Shown piece by piece: positions 31,503 through 40,147 of a stretch of DNA of 60,324 nucleotides; within the stretch, counting starts at the first letter, position 1, and each line of letters begins with the position of its first letter. The translations under genes and the position numbers were made by a program. Origin of the DNA: an uncultured Pelagibacteraceae bacterium (GTDB lineage: Bacteria; Pseudomonadota; Alphaproteobacteria; Pelagibacterales; Pelagibacteraceae); contig CACHSP010000005.1 of NCBI GenBank assembly GCA_902582605.1, positions 1 through 60,324 on the forward strand, in the 5' to 3' direction. Below the pieces are notes generated by a model. The model had not been told where the DNA came from, ran no database searches, and was given only the letters and a program-made list of their open reading frames with translations.

Positions 31503-32549
31503 TTATCCAAAAATTTTTGTAAAGTTTTTTCTATCTCTATTTTTCCATTCACCTTTATGATATGCATCACTTGCAATTAAAGGTAATACACTTGTTGCCT
31601 CAGCAAAAACCATTTGTTCTTTTGTGACATCAACTTTACCCCATGAACTTGCCTCTTTTAAAGTTGAACTGCTACACGCACCATCTCTTGAGTCTGCTAC
31701 AGTAATTTGCACAGCATATTTATGCATTTCAACATCTTTACCTAAAAGTTCAGCACATATGACTGTGTCCTGAATAAAATTTTTTGGCACTCCGCCACCT
31801 ATCATAAATAATCCAGAACCTTTTGATTTAATTTTTATTTCAGTTAATTCTCGAAATTCTCTTATAGAGTCTATTGTAATATGAGATTTCGGGTTTTTTT
31901 CTTGATGAATTACTAAACCAAAACCAGCGCTAGAGTCTGTAAAAGCAGGACAGAATATTGGTACATTGTGATCATAGGCAGTTTCAATTAAAGAGTCTTT
32001 CTTTACTGAGTTTTTTTTAAGATATTTTCCCATTTCATAAATAAATTCTCTAGAGGTATAGCTTCTAGGCTCCAAGCTATCAGCTATTTCACAAATTTTC
32101 TTATCACAAATTTGTAATTCATCTTCGTCAATGTATGTATCGTATATTCTATCAATATAATTTTTTCTAAGTTCAGTATCATCTTGAAATTGAGAGCCTT
32201 GATAATGCTTAAATCCTAATGCCTCAAAAAAATCCATATCAATTATCGAAGCACCAGTTGCAACGATTGCATCTACCATATTATATTTGACTAAATCTTT
32301 GTAAATATTCATACAACCAGCTGCTGAGGTCGAACCAGCTAAAGTTAGAAAAATTGTACAATCTTTATCTTTTAACATTTCATTATAGATGTTTGCCGCA
32401 TTTGCAGTTTCTCTAGATACAAATGACATTTTCTCCATTGATGCAATAATTTTTCTAGAGTCAAAAGATGTAATATCTATATGTTCAACTGGATTTTTAA
32501 GAAAGTCTTTTTTACTATTATGTCCTAAATTTTTATTTTTTGACATCAA
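31503..32549 (-). CDS. speY: Deoxyhypusine synthase-like protein (homospermidine biosynthesis type)
   Basis: The family transfers an aminobutyl group; the bacterial DHS-like branch makes homospermidine or its guanidino precursor and not deoxyhypusine, since bacteria lack eIF5A. NAD-binding motifs FLTLAGSTSAAG and VDAIVATGASIIDMD, VPIFCPAFTDSSAGFG and DGACSSSTLKEASSWGK are present. In the C-terminal segment VFAEATSVLPL, the position equivalent to the catalytic Lys of human DHS (just before VYADASL) is Met; the nearest Lys is three residues earlier. At 348 residues it is full length. Its start overlaps the decarboxylase stop and speB follows, forming one polyamine operon. Confidence 0.85.
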   Translation of the reverse strand: MMSKNKNLGHNSKKDFLKNPVEHIDITSFDSRKIIASMEKMSFVSRETANAANIYNEMLKDKDCTIFLTLAGSTSAAGCMNIYKDLVKYNMVDAIVATGASIIDMDFFEALGFKHYQGSQFQDDTELRKNYIDRIYDTYIDEDELQICDKKICEIADSLEPRSYTSREFIYEMGKYLKKNSVKKDSLIETAYDHNVPIFCPAFTDSSAGFGLVIHQEKNPKSHITIDSIREFRELTEIKIKSKGSGLFMIGGGVPKNFIQDTVICAELLGKDVEMHKYAVQITVADSRDGACSSSTLKEASSWGKVDVTKEQMVFAEATSVLPLIASDAYHKGEWKNRDRKNFTKIFG

Positions 32550-33730
32550 GCAACTAAAGTATCTTTGTTGCTGTCTTTGTTATAGAGGCTCATTATAGCA
32601 TTATCTTCAACTTCATAAATTTTATCAGAATAGAAACCATTAAACTGTGTTCTAAAGGTGAGGCCGTATGAACCTAATTGACCAAGTTCTATATAATCAT
32701 TTTCTTTAATATTATTAGGTAACAGGAAGGGTCCTTTCATATAATCCATGCTGTCGCATGTTGGTCCATAAAAATCAAATGCAGTTAATTTTTTTGAAAT
32801 AATTTTGTTTGAATTATCTTTTATCATTTTAGATGGAAACACAATATTCGGTGTTCCTGCATCAAAAAGTGTTCCATAAGTTCCATCATTTATATAAAGT
32901 TTTTGTTTTTTTCTTAAGTTAACTCGAACTATAGTTGAACCACTTTCAGCAACTAAGGCTCTACCTGGTTCACAAATGATTTCTGGTAATTTTTCAATCT
33001 TTAAATTTTCTAAACCTTTCTTAATTTCATCAAAATAACTTTCTAAAGAGGGTGGAATTAAATCTGGATAGATAGTTGGAAAGCCGCCTCCTATATTTAA
33101 ATAATCTGGAACAATTTTCGTTTTCTTTATTATATTTGCAATTTCGGAAATTCCTTTTGAGTATGAAATTGGATGCATACATTGCGATCCAACATGAAAA
33201 CTTAGTCCAATCTTTTTTGAATGTTGTTTTACTAATCTTAAAAGTCCTGCCGCCTCCGAATTTATAGCACCGAATTTTTTTGATAAGTCAATTTCAGCAT
33301 GTTCATTTGATACGGCCACCCTTACAAATAATTCTAAATCTTTTGCATTGCTGGTGCTCTCAATAATTTTTATCAATTCATCTTTAGTATCAAGTGCAAA
33401 TGTTTTTACTCCATATTTGAAGTATGCTTCACTTATATCTTCTCTACTTTTAATTGTATGCATGAAAGAACACTTAGATACTTGATCAAATTTTCTTACT
33501 GCTTTTATCTCCTCTACTGAGGCAACATCAAATTGATTAATACCGCTTTTTAATAAAGTTTTAATTACTTCAGGATGAGGATTTGTTTTGACAGCATATA
33601 GAATTTTACCTGGAAAGTTTTTTTGAAAAAATTTGGAAGCTGAAAGAATTGATTTCTTTCTAATACAATAAACTGGTTTGTCTGGCTTCAGTTGATTAAC
33701 TAGTTCTTCAACCGACTTAAATTTTTGCAT
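32546..33730 (-). CDS. odc: Ornithine/lysine decarboxylase, PLP fold type III
   Basis: This alanine-racemase-fold decarboxylase makes putrescine and/or cadaverine from ornithine/lysine. The PLP lysine is Lys48 in YAVKTNPHPEV; HVGSQC, NIGGGFPT, CEPGRALVAESG and the C-terminal GPTCDSMDYM with the active-site Cys are all visible. At 394 residues it matches bacterial ODC/LDC enzymes. It leads the operon odc-speY-speB. The leader contains a run of six G on the minus strand (33744-33739) just before the start region, very unusual in this AT-rich DNA. Confidence 0.92.
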   Translation of the reverse strand: MQKFKSVEELVNQLKPDKPVYCIRKKSILSASKFFQKNFPGKILYAVKTNPHPEVIKTLLKSGINQFDVASVEEIKAVRKFDQVSKCSFMHTIKSREDISEAYFKYGVKTFALDTKDELIKIIESTSNAKDLELFVRVAVSNEHAEIDLSKKFGAINSEAAGLLRLVKQHSKKIGLSFHVGSQCMHPISYSKGISEIANIIKKTKIVPDYLNIGGGFPTIYPDLIPPSLESYFDEIKKGLENLKIEKLPEIICEPGRALVAESGSTIVRVNLRKKQKLYINDGTYGTLFDAGTPNIVFPSKMIKDNSNKIISKKLTAFDFYGPTCDSMDYMKGPFLLPNNIKENDYIELGQLGSYGLTFRTQFNGFYSDKIYEVEDNAIMSLYNKDSNKDTLVA

Positions 33731-33806
33731 TTTTCATGCCCCCCAAAAAAAATTTAACAAAAAAAAGCCTTTTTATTTAAAAAAAACTTTAATGAATCGA
33801 GCAATT

Positions 33807-33852
33807 AATTCAATACTTACCTAATGTAAAGCAAATAATGACCTATTGAATT
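33807..33852. repeat. 9-bp inverted repeat abutting the regA start codon
   Basis: AATTCAATA (33807-33815) and TATTGAATT (33844-33852) are perfect inverted copies separated by 28 bp. The right arm ends at the base before the GTG start of regA. In RNA it could form a hairpin that hides the start region; as DNA it could be a dimer binding site. Its low complexity means chance is a real alternative. The rest of the 122-bp odc/regA gap holds the G6 run, an A5-GGC-T8 motif on the minus strand, and no confident promoter. Confidence 0.35.
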
Positions 33853-34443
33853 GTGGAAAAAAATTCCCATATTGAACTTATGAAAAACGAAGGCGCATTA
33901 CAAAATTTAGCTGATTTCAACAATAAATCACTATTAATTGTTGATGATGACAATCCATTTAGAGAAAGATTGGCTAGGGCCATGGAAAAAAAGGGTTTTG
34001 AAGTCATTCAAGCTGAAGGTGTGCAAAAAGGAATTGATACAGTTAAAGCAAAAAAACCAGGATTCGCTGTTGTTGATTTGAGACTGGGTGATGGTAATGG
34101 TTTGGAAGTTGTAAAACAAATACAAACCTCTAATCCTGAAAGTAGAATAATAATGTTAACAGGATATGGAAATATTCCAACTGCTGTTGCAGCAATAAAA
34201 GAGGGTGCAATCGATTATTTGGCTAAACCTGCAGATGCAGATGATGTTGAAAAGGCTCTTTTAGCTGATCCTGCTAAAAAAGCGGCTCCACCTGAAAATC
34301 CAATGTCAGCAGATAGAGTGAAATGGGAACACATACACAGAGTTTTTGAATTGTGTAACAGAAATGTTTCAGAGACAGCAAGAAGACTAAAAATGCACCG
34401 AAGAACTCTTCAAAGAATTTTATCTAAAAGATCACCTAAATAA
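33853..34443 (+). CDS. regA: RegA/ActR-type redox response regulator
   Basis: RegA (PrrA/ActR) is the global redox regulator of Alphaproteobacteria. The receiver domain has the acidic pair in LLIVDDDNPF, phospho-acceptor Asp75 in FAVVDLRLGDG, TGYG, and the conserved Lys in YLAKPAD. A Pro-rich linker (AAPPENP) leads to a Fis-type helix-turn-helix, NVSETARRLKMHRRTLQRIL. I use the GTG start at 33853; an internal ATG at 33880 would still keep the whole receiver domain. The kinase RegB and SenC are not adjacent. Its end overlaps convergent bioY by 8 bp. Confidence 0.93.
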   Translation: MEKNSHIELMKNEGALQNLADFNNKSLLIVDDDNPFRERLARAMEKKGFEVIQAEGVQKGIDTVKAKKPGFAVVDLRLGDGNGLEVVKQIQTSNPESRIIMLTGYGNIPTAVAAIKEGAIDYLAKPADADDVEKALLADPAKKAAPPENPMSADRVKWEHIHRVFELCNRNVSETARRLKMHRRTLQRILSKRSPK

Positions 34444-34987
34444 GTTTTCTAAATTTTAAAATTTTCTTAGTAATAAGCACTAGTAAAGCCATCTTAAATA
34501 TTTCAGCTAATAAAAAAGGCTTAACACCTAAATCGAATATTGGTTTGTCCCATCCGATTAGTGTCCCTAACCACAAAATACCAAAAATATAGATTGTTGA
34601 CACTGCAAGTATAAGTTTTAAGAAAATGATTAAAAAATTATCTTTTAATTTTACATAAGAAGCTAAAAAACAAGCCAAAAGAAATCCAATTAGATAGCCC
34701 ATTGTTGGACCTGTAAAATAAGTTAAACCTATTCCTCTTTCTGGGGAATTTGAAAATACTGGCAGACCTGCAATTCCTTCAATTAAATATAAACCAATTG
34801 TCGCAACACCTATTTTATATCCAAAGCTTATTCCAATAAAAAGAACTACAAAAGTTTGCATTGTCATTGGAACTGGATAGAAAGGAATTTTAATTTTTGC
34901 CGACACAGCAAGTAACACAGAACCTAAAAAAATTACAAGTATTGATTTAATTATTTGGGCTTGTGTATTTTGCTTTATAAGTTCCAT
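34436..34987 (-). CDS. bioY: Biotin transporter S-component BioY
   Basis: BioY is the substrate-binding membrane component for biotin uptake. The 183-residue protein has six hydrophobic segments and the signatures AKIKIPFYPVPMTMQTFVV, GLPVFSNSPERGIGLTYFTGPTMGYLIGF and the GxLWL region in TM5. The energising BioM/BioN are absent nearby, as is common; solitary BioY can function. It diverges from polA across 46 bp. Biotin import is plausible in a streamlined heterotroph, but auxotrophy cannot be judged from this window. Confidence 0.93.
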   Translation of the reverse strand: MELIKQNTQAQIIKSILVIFLGSVLLAVSAKIKIPFYPVPMTMQTFVVLFIGISFGYKIGVATIGLYLIEGIAGLPVFSNSPERGIGLTYFTGPTMGYLIGFLLACFLASYVKLKDNFLIIFLKLILAVSTIYIFGILWLGTLIGWDKPIFDLGVKPFLLAEIFKMALLVLITKKILKFRKLI

Positions 34988-35012
34988 AAAAAATAATACT
35001 CTTATTTCTGTC

Positions 35013-35018
35013 TATAAT
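35013..35018 (+). promoter_or_regulatory. Putative -10 box upstream of polA
   Basis: A perfect TATAAT lies 15 bp before the polA ATG in the bioY/polA divergent gap. The expected -35 region falls on A-rich sequence near the bioY start with no recognisable hexamer, so the call rests on the -10 alone. A transcript from here would be nearly leaderless. Confidence 0.35.
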
Positions 35019-35033
35019 CTATATTAATTTCTA

Positions 35034-37808
35034 ATGGGAAAAATTAAAAAAACAGATCATTTTTATTTGATTGATGGATCAGGTTACATTTTTAGAGCGT
35101 ATTATGCGTTACCACCATTAACGCGTAAAAGTGATGGATTACCGACGGGTGCAGTGAGTGGTTTTTGCAGTATGCTTTTTAAACTTCTAGAGGACTCAAA
35201 GTCAAATCAAAATTTACAAAAACCAACGCATTTTGCAGTTATATTTGACTCTGCTAGAAAAACTTTCAGAAACGAAATTTATAGTGATTACAAAGCTAAT
35301 AGAGCTGAAGCACCTGATGATTTAGCTCCTCAATTTGATTATATAAGAAAATCAGTATTAGCATTTAATCTACCTTCATTGGAATTGATAAATTATGAAG
35401 CTGATGACTTAATTGCAACGTATGTTGAAATGATTTTAAAAGAAGGTGCAAAAGCAACAATAGTGTCCTCAGATAAGGATTTAATGCAATTATATAGAAA
35501 AAACGTTCGAATTTACGATCCAATGAAAAATAAGTTTATTTCAGAAGAAGATATTAAAAATAAATTTGGTGTAGGTGCAAGTAAGGTAGTTGATGTCCAG
35601 GCTCTAGCTGGTGATAGCAGTGATAATGTACCAGGAGTTCCTGGAATTGGTGTTAAAACAGCTGCAGAATTAATTAATAAATATGGAGATCTTGAAAAAC
35701 TTTTAAAATCTGCTCATGAGATTAAACAAAACAAAAGAAGAGAAACACTTATTGAGAATAAAGATAAGGCTTTAATAAGTAAAAAATTAGTGACATTAAA
35801 AAGTGATGCTCCAGTAAATAAAAATCTAACTGATCTTGAATTAAAAAGTATTGATAAAGATAAACTATATAAATTTTTGAGGGAGATGGAATTTAATAGA
35901 TTGTTGAGTTCAGCTATTTCTGCATATGGAGAACCAAATTTAACAAGTATCAAAAATGAGGTTCAAATTGAAAAAAATCAAAAAGCAATCAATAAAAAAG
36001 AATATTATCTAATTGAAAATTTGGAACAAATCGACAACTGGATAACTGAAGCTGAAGAGTTAGGAGAAGTTGCGGTAGATACCGAAACAAATTCATTAGA
36101 TCCTCATCAGGCAGATCTAGTCGGTGTTTCATTAAGCTCAAAAATTGGAAAAGCTTGTTATATTCCTATCGGTCATAAATCTAACAAATGTATCGAAAAA
36201 GATTTAGTTTTAAAAAAGTTAAAACCTTTACTCGAGGATCCTAGTATCAAAAAAATAGGTCAAAATATAAAATTTGATTTTATAGTTTTTTTCAAACACG
36301 GAATTAATATGACTTCAATGGAAGATACTATGCTGATGTCCTATGTTCTTGATGCAGGAAAAAATAGACATAATATGGATACATTGTCAGAAATTCATTT
36401 AAACCATAAAACAATATCTTTTAAAGATTTAGTTGGCACAGGAAAAAAGGAGATTAATTTCAGTGAAGTTGATGTTGAAAGAGCCAAAGATTACGCAGCC
36501 GAAGATGCTGATATTACATTTAGATTATACAAAAAATTTCAAAAAAGTTTGAAGGATGAAAAAATGATAAATATCTACGAGATATTTGAAAAGCCTTTAT
36601 TAAAAATTCTTGCTTTTATGGAAATTGAGGGAGTTAAAATAGATTATAAATTTTTAAAATCATTATCCACTAAATTTGAAAAAAAGATTGTTAAAATTCA
36701 AAATGAGGTTTTTAAAATATCTAAAAAAGAATTTAATATTGCATCACCAAAACAACTTGGGGAAATATTATATAATGATCTTAAAATTGCAGATTTAAAA
36801 AAAACAAAAAAAGGCAGTTTTGCAACAAGCGCTTCGGTTTTAGAAGATTTAGCATTTAAAGGTCATAAGTTCCCCCAATTAGTATTGGATTGGAGACAGG
36901 TATCTAAATTGAAAAATACCTACTCAGACTCTTTGCCGGAGCATATCAATCCTAACACGCAAAGAGTACATACTTCTTTTTTATTAGCAGCTACTACAAC
37001 TGGCAGATTAGCATCAAGCGATCCAAACTTACAAAATATTCCGATTAAATCTGAGGATGGTAAAGATATCCGTAAAGCATTTATAGCTAAAAAAGATCAT
37101 GTTTTAATTTCTGCAGATTATAACCAAATTGAGATGAGAATTTTAGCTGATTTGGCCGACGTGAAAGGATTAAAAAAAGCTTTTAAAAACAACGAAGATA
37201 TTCATTCACTCACAGCTAGTCAAATTTTTAATGTTGATATTAAAAAAGTAAATCAAGATCAGAGAAGAAAAGCTAAAGCTATAAATTTTGGAATTATATA
37301 TGGGATTTCACAATATGGATTAGCAAAACAAATTAATGTCACAAATCATGAAGCTGAGGAATTCCTTAATGCTTATTTTTTGAAATTCCCTGAAATTAAA
37401 ATTTATATGGACCAAACAATAAAGTTCTGTAGAAAAAGTGGATTTGTGAATAATATTTTTGGAAGACGATCACATTTTATTAATATCAACGATAAAAACT
37501 ATAATATTAGAAATTTCCAAGAGCGCGCAGCAATTAATGCTCCAATTCAAGGTTCCGCGGCAGAAATAATGAGATTAGCCATGATAAGACTTAATAAAAA
37601 ATTAAGTGATCAAAAAAATCAGAAAACAAAAATGTTATTGCAAATTCATGATGAGTTAATTTTTGAAACTCCCAAAGAAGAAGCAAAAAGAATCAGTAAA
37701 ATTATAATTGATGAAATGTCCAGTGTTGTTAAGAGTGAACAGCATTCCTTTTCCATACCTTTAACAGTTGATCTAAATATCGGAGAAAATTGGGGTACAC
37801 TTCATTAA
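35034..37808 (+). CDS. polA: DNA polymerase I
   Basis: PolA fills gaps and removes RNA primers. The N-terminal 5'-3' exonuclease (about 1-300) shows FYLIDGSGYIFRAYYA and ALAGDSSDNVPGVPGIGVKTA. The 3'-5' exonuclease domain is apparently active, with EVAVDTETNSLD, QNIKFDFIVF and YAAEDADITFRLY supplying the acidic motifs. Polymerase motifs A (SADYNQIEMRILADL), B (RRKAKAINFGIIYGISQYG) and C (LQIHDELIFE) are intact. At 924 residues it matches E. coli PolI. No anomalies. Confidence 0.98.
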   Translation: MGKIKKTDHFYLIDGSGYIFRAYYALPPLTRKSDGLPTGAVSGFCSMLFKLLEDSKSNQNLQKPTHFAVIFDSARKTFRNEIYSDYKANRAEAPDDLAPQFDYIRKSVLAFNLPSLELINYEADDLIATYVEMILKEGAKATIVSSDKDLMQLYRKNVRIYDPMKNKFISEEDIKNKFGVGASKVVDVQALAGDSSDNVPGVPGIGVKTAAELINKYGDLEKLLKSAHEIKQNKRRETLIENKDKALISKKLVTLKSDAPVNKNLTDLELKSIDKDKLYKFLREMEFNRLLSSAISAYGEPNLTSIKNEVQIEKNQKAINKKEYYLIENLEQIDNWITEAEELGEVAVDTETNSLDPHQADLVGVSLSSKIGKACYIPIGHKSNKCIEKDLVLKKLKPLLEDPSIKKIGQNIKFDFIVFFKHGINMTSMEDTMLMSYVLDAGKNRHNMDTLSEIHLNHKTISFKDLVGTGKKEINFSEVDVERAKDYAAEDADITFRLYKKFQKSLKDEKMINIYEIFEKPLLKILAFMEIEGVKIDYKFLKSLSTKFEKKIVKIQNEVFKISKKEFNIASPKQLGEILYNDLKIADLKKTKKGSFATSASVLEDLAFKGHKFPQLVLDWRQVSKLKNTYSDSLPEHINPNTQRVHTSFLLAATTTGRLASSDPNLQNIPIKSEDGKDIRKAFIAKKDHVLISADYNQIEMRILADLADVKGLKKAFKNNEDIHSLTASQIFNVDIKKVNQDQRRKAKAINFGIIYGISQYGLAKQINVTNHEAEEFLNAYFLKFPEIKIYMDQTIKFCRKSGFVNNIFGRRSHFININDKNYNIRNFQERAAINAPIQGSAAEIMRLAMIRLNKKLSDQKNQKTKMLLQIHDELIFETPKEEAKRISKIIIDEMSSVVKSEQHSFSIPLTVDLNIGENWGTLH

Positions 37809-37853
37809 TTTAATTGCCCAAATTAGAACAATTTAGTATTTTTATAATTGAGT

Positions 37854-38561
37854 ATGCAGAAACAAACTATTGCCCTTGTCGACGATGATAGAAATATTTT
37901 AACAAGTTTGAGTATAGCTTTAGAGAAAGAGGGATTTAAAGTTCAAACATATATCGATGGTGAAAGCGCTTTAATTGGCTTAACCAGAACCCCGCCGGAT
38001 CTAGCAATCGTTGATATTAAAATGCCAAAAATGGATGGAGAAGAACTACTTAAAAAGTTAAGAAAAAAAACTTCATTACCAGTTATTTTTTTGACCTCTA
38101 AAGATGATGAAATTGATGAATTGCTTGGGTTGAAATTAGGAGCAGATGATTTCATAAAAAAATCTGGAGGATTTTCAATTAAAGTGTTGATTGAGAGAAT
38201 AAGAGTGCAACTTAGAAAGAAAGACTCAAAAGAAATTATAGAGGAAAATAAAAGTATAATATCTCATGGTAAGTTAAAACTGGATCCTTCACAATTAGAG
38301 TGTGAATGGAATGGTAAACAATTGCCAGATAAACTTACTACGACTGAATTTTTATTAGTTAAGGAATTAGCAAAAAGACCAGGTATAATCAAAGAAAGAG
38401 CTCAGTTGATGGATATAGCTTATAGAGAAGATACTGATATAGAGGACAGAACAATAGATAGTCATGTAAAAAGAATAAGAAAAAAATTTAAAAAGGTTGA
38501 CCCTGAATTTTCAGCTATAGAAACCAGATATGGAAGTGGATATAGGTGGAATGTTAGCTGA
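37854..38561 (+). CDS. chvI: ChvI-type response regulator
   Basis: ChvI is the OmpR-family regulator of the ChvG-ChvI envelope/acid-stress two-component system. The receiver domain has [12 protein letters not shown], phospho-acceptor Asp54 ([12 protein letters not shown]) and the usual Lys; the C-terminal winged helix includes [17 protein letters not shown] and [16 protein letters not shown] chose the ATG at 37854 because ChvI proteins start [12 protein letters not shown]; a TTG two codons upstream is open. Its TGA overlaps the chvG ATG. Confidence 0.93.
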   Translation: MQKQTIALVDDDRNILTSLSIALEKEGFKVQTYIDGESALIGLTRTPPDLAIVDIKMPKMDGEELLKKLRKKTSLPVIFLTSKDDEIDELLGLKLGADDFIKKSGGFSIKVLIERIRVQLRKKDSKEIIEENKSIISHGKLKLDPSQLECEWNGKQLPDKLTTTEFLLVKELAKRPGIIKERAQLMDIAYREDTDIEDRTIDSHVKRIRKKFKKVDPEFSAIETRYGSGYRWNVS

Positions 38562-40102
38562 TGTTAAGCAACCTTCTTAAAAACTTATCTATATTAAAAA
38601 AATTTTTATTTATTAATTTTATTTTTTTTACAATTATTGGAATTTTTCTTTTTATTTACTTAAAAAATGTTCAACCAAATTTGATAAAAAAAAAATCATC
38701 TAATCACATTGAAGTGATTAATAATACAATTGATAATTTGACAAGACTAAATGTCGAATTTGTAGAAGATGACATCAGGAAATTTCTTTTTTCCACAAGA
38801 TTTCTTTTTCAAAATTTAGATAGAGTGATATTTTTTGATAATCAACTAAACTTAATTGGTGATACAGATACCTTGGATCTTGATCCAAGATCATTTTCAC
38901 AAAGATTGGATATTGTTGAATTTGAGGTGTTAACTGAAAAAAAAACTAAAGAAATCACTGAGAAAAAAAATATTGATGTTGGAAATAATAACGTTGTTTC
39001 TCTTAATGATGTACTTTTAAATTATGCATCCTCTAAAAATTTTGGAACACCTTTTACTTTTACCCAAGAAGAGTTTAATAAATTTAAGCTGACAACAATT
39101 AAAAATGTAATGCAAAAAGGTGAAAACATTGGTTATTTAGCTATTACAGAAAATGCAAATGATGTTAAAGCAGCTATAGATGAAAGAAAGACTTTCGTAA
39201 TTAGAACAGCTCTAGCTATTGGTTTGGTAATATTAATTTTCTCCTTTGTTTTAAATAGATATTTTTTAAAACCAATTAAAAATTTAGTAACGTATACTGA
39301 AACAATCAGAAATAAAGATCCAAAAGTTACTAATCTTGATATTTTAAAAAAAAGAAATGATGAACTGGGACTACTCTCAAAGTCATTAGATGATATGACA
39401 AATGAATTAACTAAAAGGATTTCACATGCTGAAAATTTTTCAACAGATTTAGTTCATGAAATTAGAAATCCACTAGCTTCTCTCAAGAGTGCATCTGAAA
39501 TTTTACATGATACTACTGATGTTGAGCAAAGGATTAAATTAATTGATATTTTGAGTCATGATGTTCAAAGAATTGAAAGATTAATTACAGATTATTCACA
39601 AATGCTAAAAGATGAAGTTGCGTTAAGTAAAGAAAAAATTAAAAAACTTGATATCGAGCCAATTATTAAATCAGTAGTAGATGATTTTAATAATATTTAT
39701 AAACTAAAAAGAGGAATAAATATTTCTTATTCGAACGATGGAAAAAACAAATATTTGATAAATGGAATAGAAAATAGGATTGAACAAATAGTTGCTAATC
39801 TTTTGGATAACGCAATATCTTTCAGTGGTGATAATAAAGATGTAATTGTTAAGGTTTCAAAATTAGAAAATGACAAAGTTTCAATTAATATTTTAGATGA
39901 AGGACAAGGATTTAAAGAAAAAGATACCAATAAAATATTTAAAAGATTTTATAGTAATAGACCTGATAAATTTGGACAACATTCAGGACTTGGTTTAAAT
40001 ATAGTTAAAAATTTAGTCGATTTACATAATGCTAAAATAAGAGCATCTAACAGATTAGACAGAAAAGGAGCAAGTATGGAAATTATATTTCCAAATGCTT
40101 AA
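38561..40102 (+). CDS. chvG: ChvG-type sensor histidine kinase
   Basis: This inner-membrane kinase is the partner of ChvI. TM helices are at about 16-34 and 214-232, enclosing a periplasmic sensor of about 180 residues. HAMP follows (FLKPIKNLV onward), then the phospho-acceptor His299 in STDLVHEIRNPLASL, and the ATPase motifs N (QIVANLLDNAISFS), G1 (ILDEGQGF) and G2 (HSGLGLNIVKNL). The 513-residue length is slightly shorter than in Rhizobiales. In rhizobia the periplasmic repressor ExoR controls ChvG; no exoR is in the window. hprK, the usual next gene, is absent. Confidence 0.93.
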   Translation: MLSNLLKNLSILKKFLFINFIFFTIIGIFLFIYLKNVQPNLIKKKSSNHIEVINNTIDNLTRLNVEFVEDDIRKFLFSTRFLFQNLDRVIFFDNQLNLIGDTDTLDLDPRSFSQRLDIVEFEVLTEKKTKEITEKKNIDVGNNNVVSLNDVLLNYASSKNFGTPFTFTQEEFNKFKLTTIKNVMQKGENIGYLAITENANDVKAAIDERKTFVIRTALAIGLVILIFSFVLNRYFLKPIKNLVTYTETIRNKDPKVTNLDILKKRNDELGLLSKSLDDMTNELTKRISHAENFSTDLVHEIRNPLASLKSASEILHDTTDVEQRIKLIDILSHDVQRIERLITDYSQMLKDEVALSKEKIKKLDIEPIIKSVVDDFNNIYKLKRGINISYSNDGKNKYLINGIENRIEQIVANLLDNAISFSGDNKDVIVKVSKLENDKVSINILDEGQGFKEKDTNKIFKRFYSNRPDKFGQHSGLGLNIVKNLVDLHNAKIRASNRLDRKGASMEIIFPNA

Positions 40103-40147
40103 AGAGTTCTATTGATTAATTAATTCTTTATTGTTAGAAGACGCACC

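Noticed and set aside
31499..31576. Upstream extension of speB overlapping speY by 65-74 bp
   Set aside because: The frame is open, but ureohydrolase homology begins only after the TTG at 31498; the extra residues look like a shadow of the speY frame. An ATG start at 31567 cannot be fully excluded.
40103..40147. Possible SAH riboswitch before ahcY
   Set aside because: Only 45 bp separate chvG and ahcY, and there is no GC-rich stem or SAH aptamer core in it.
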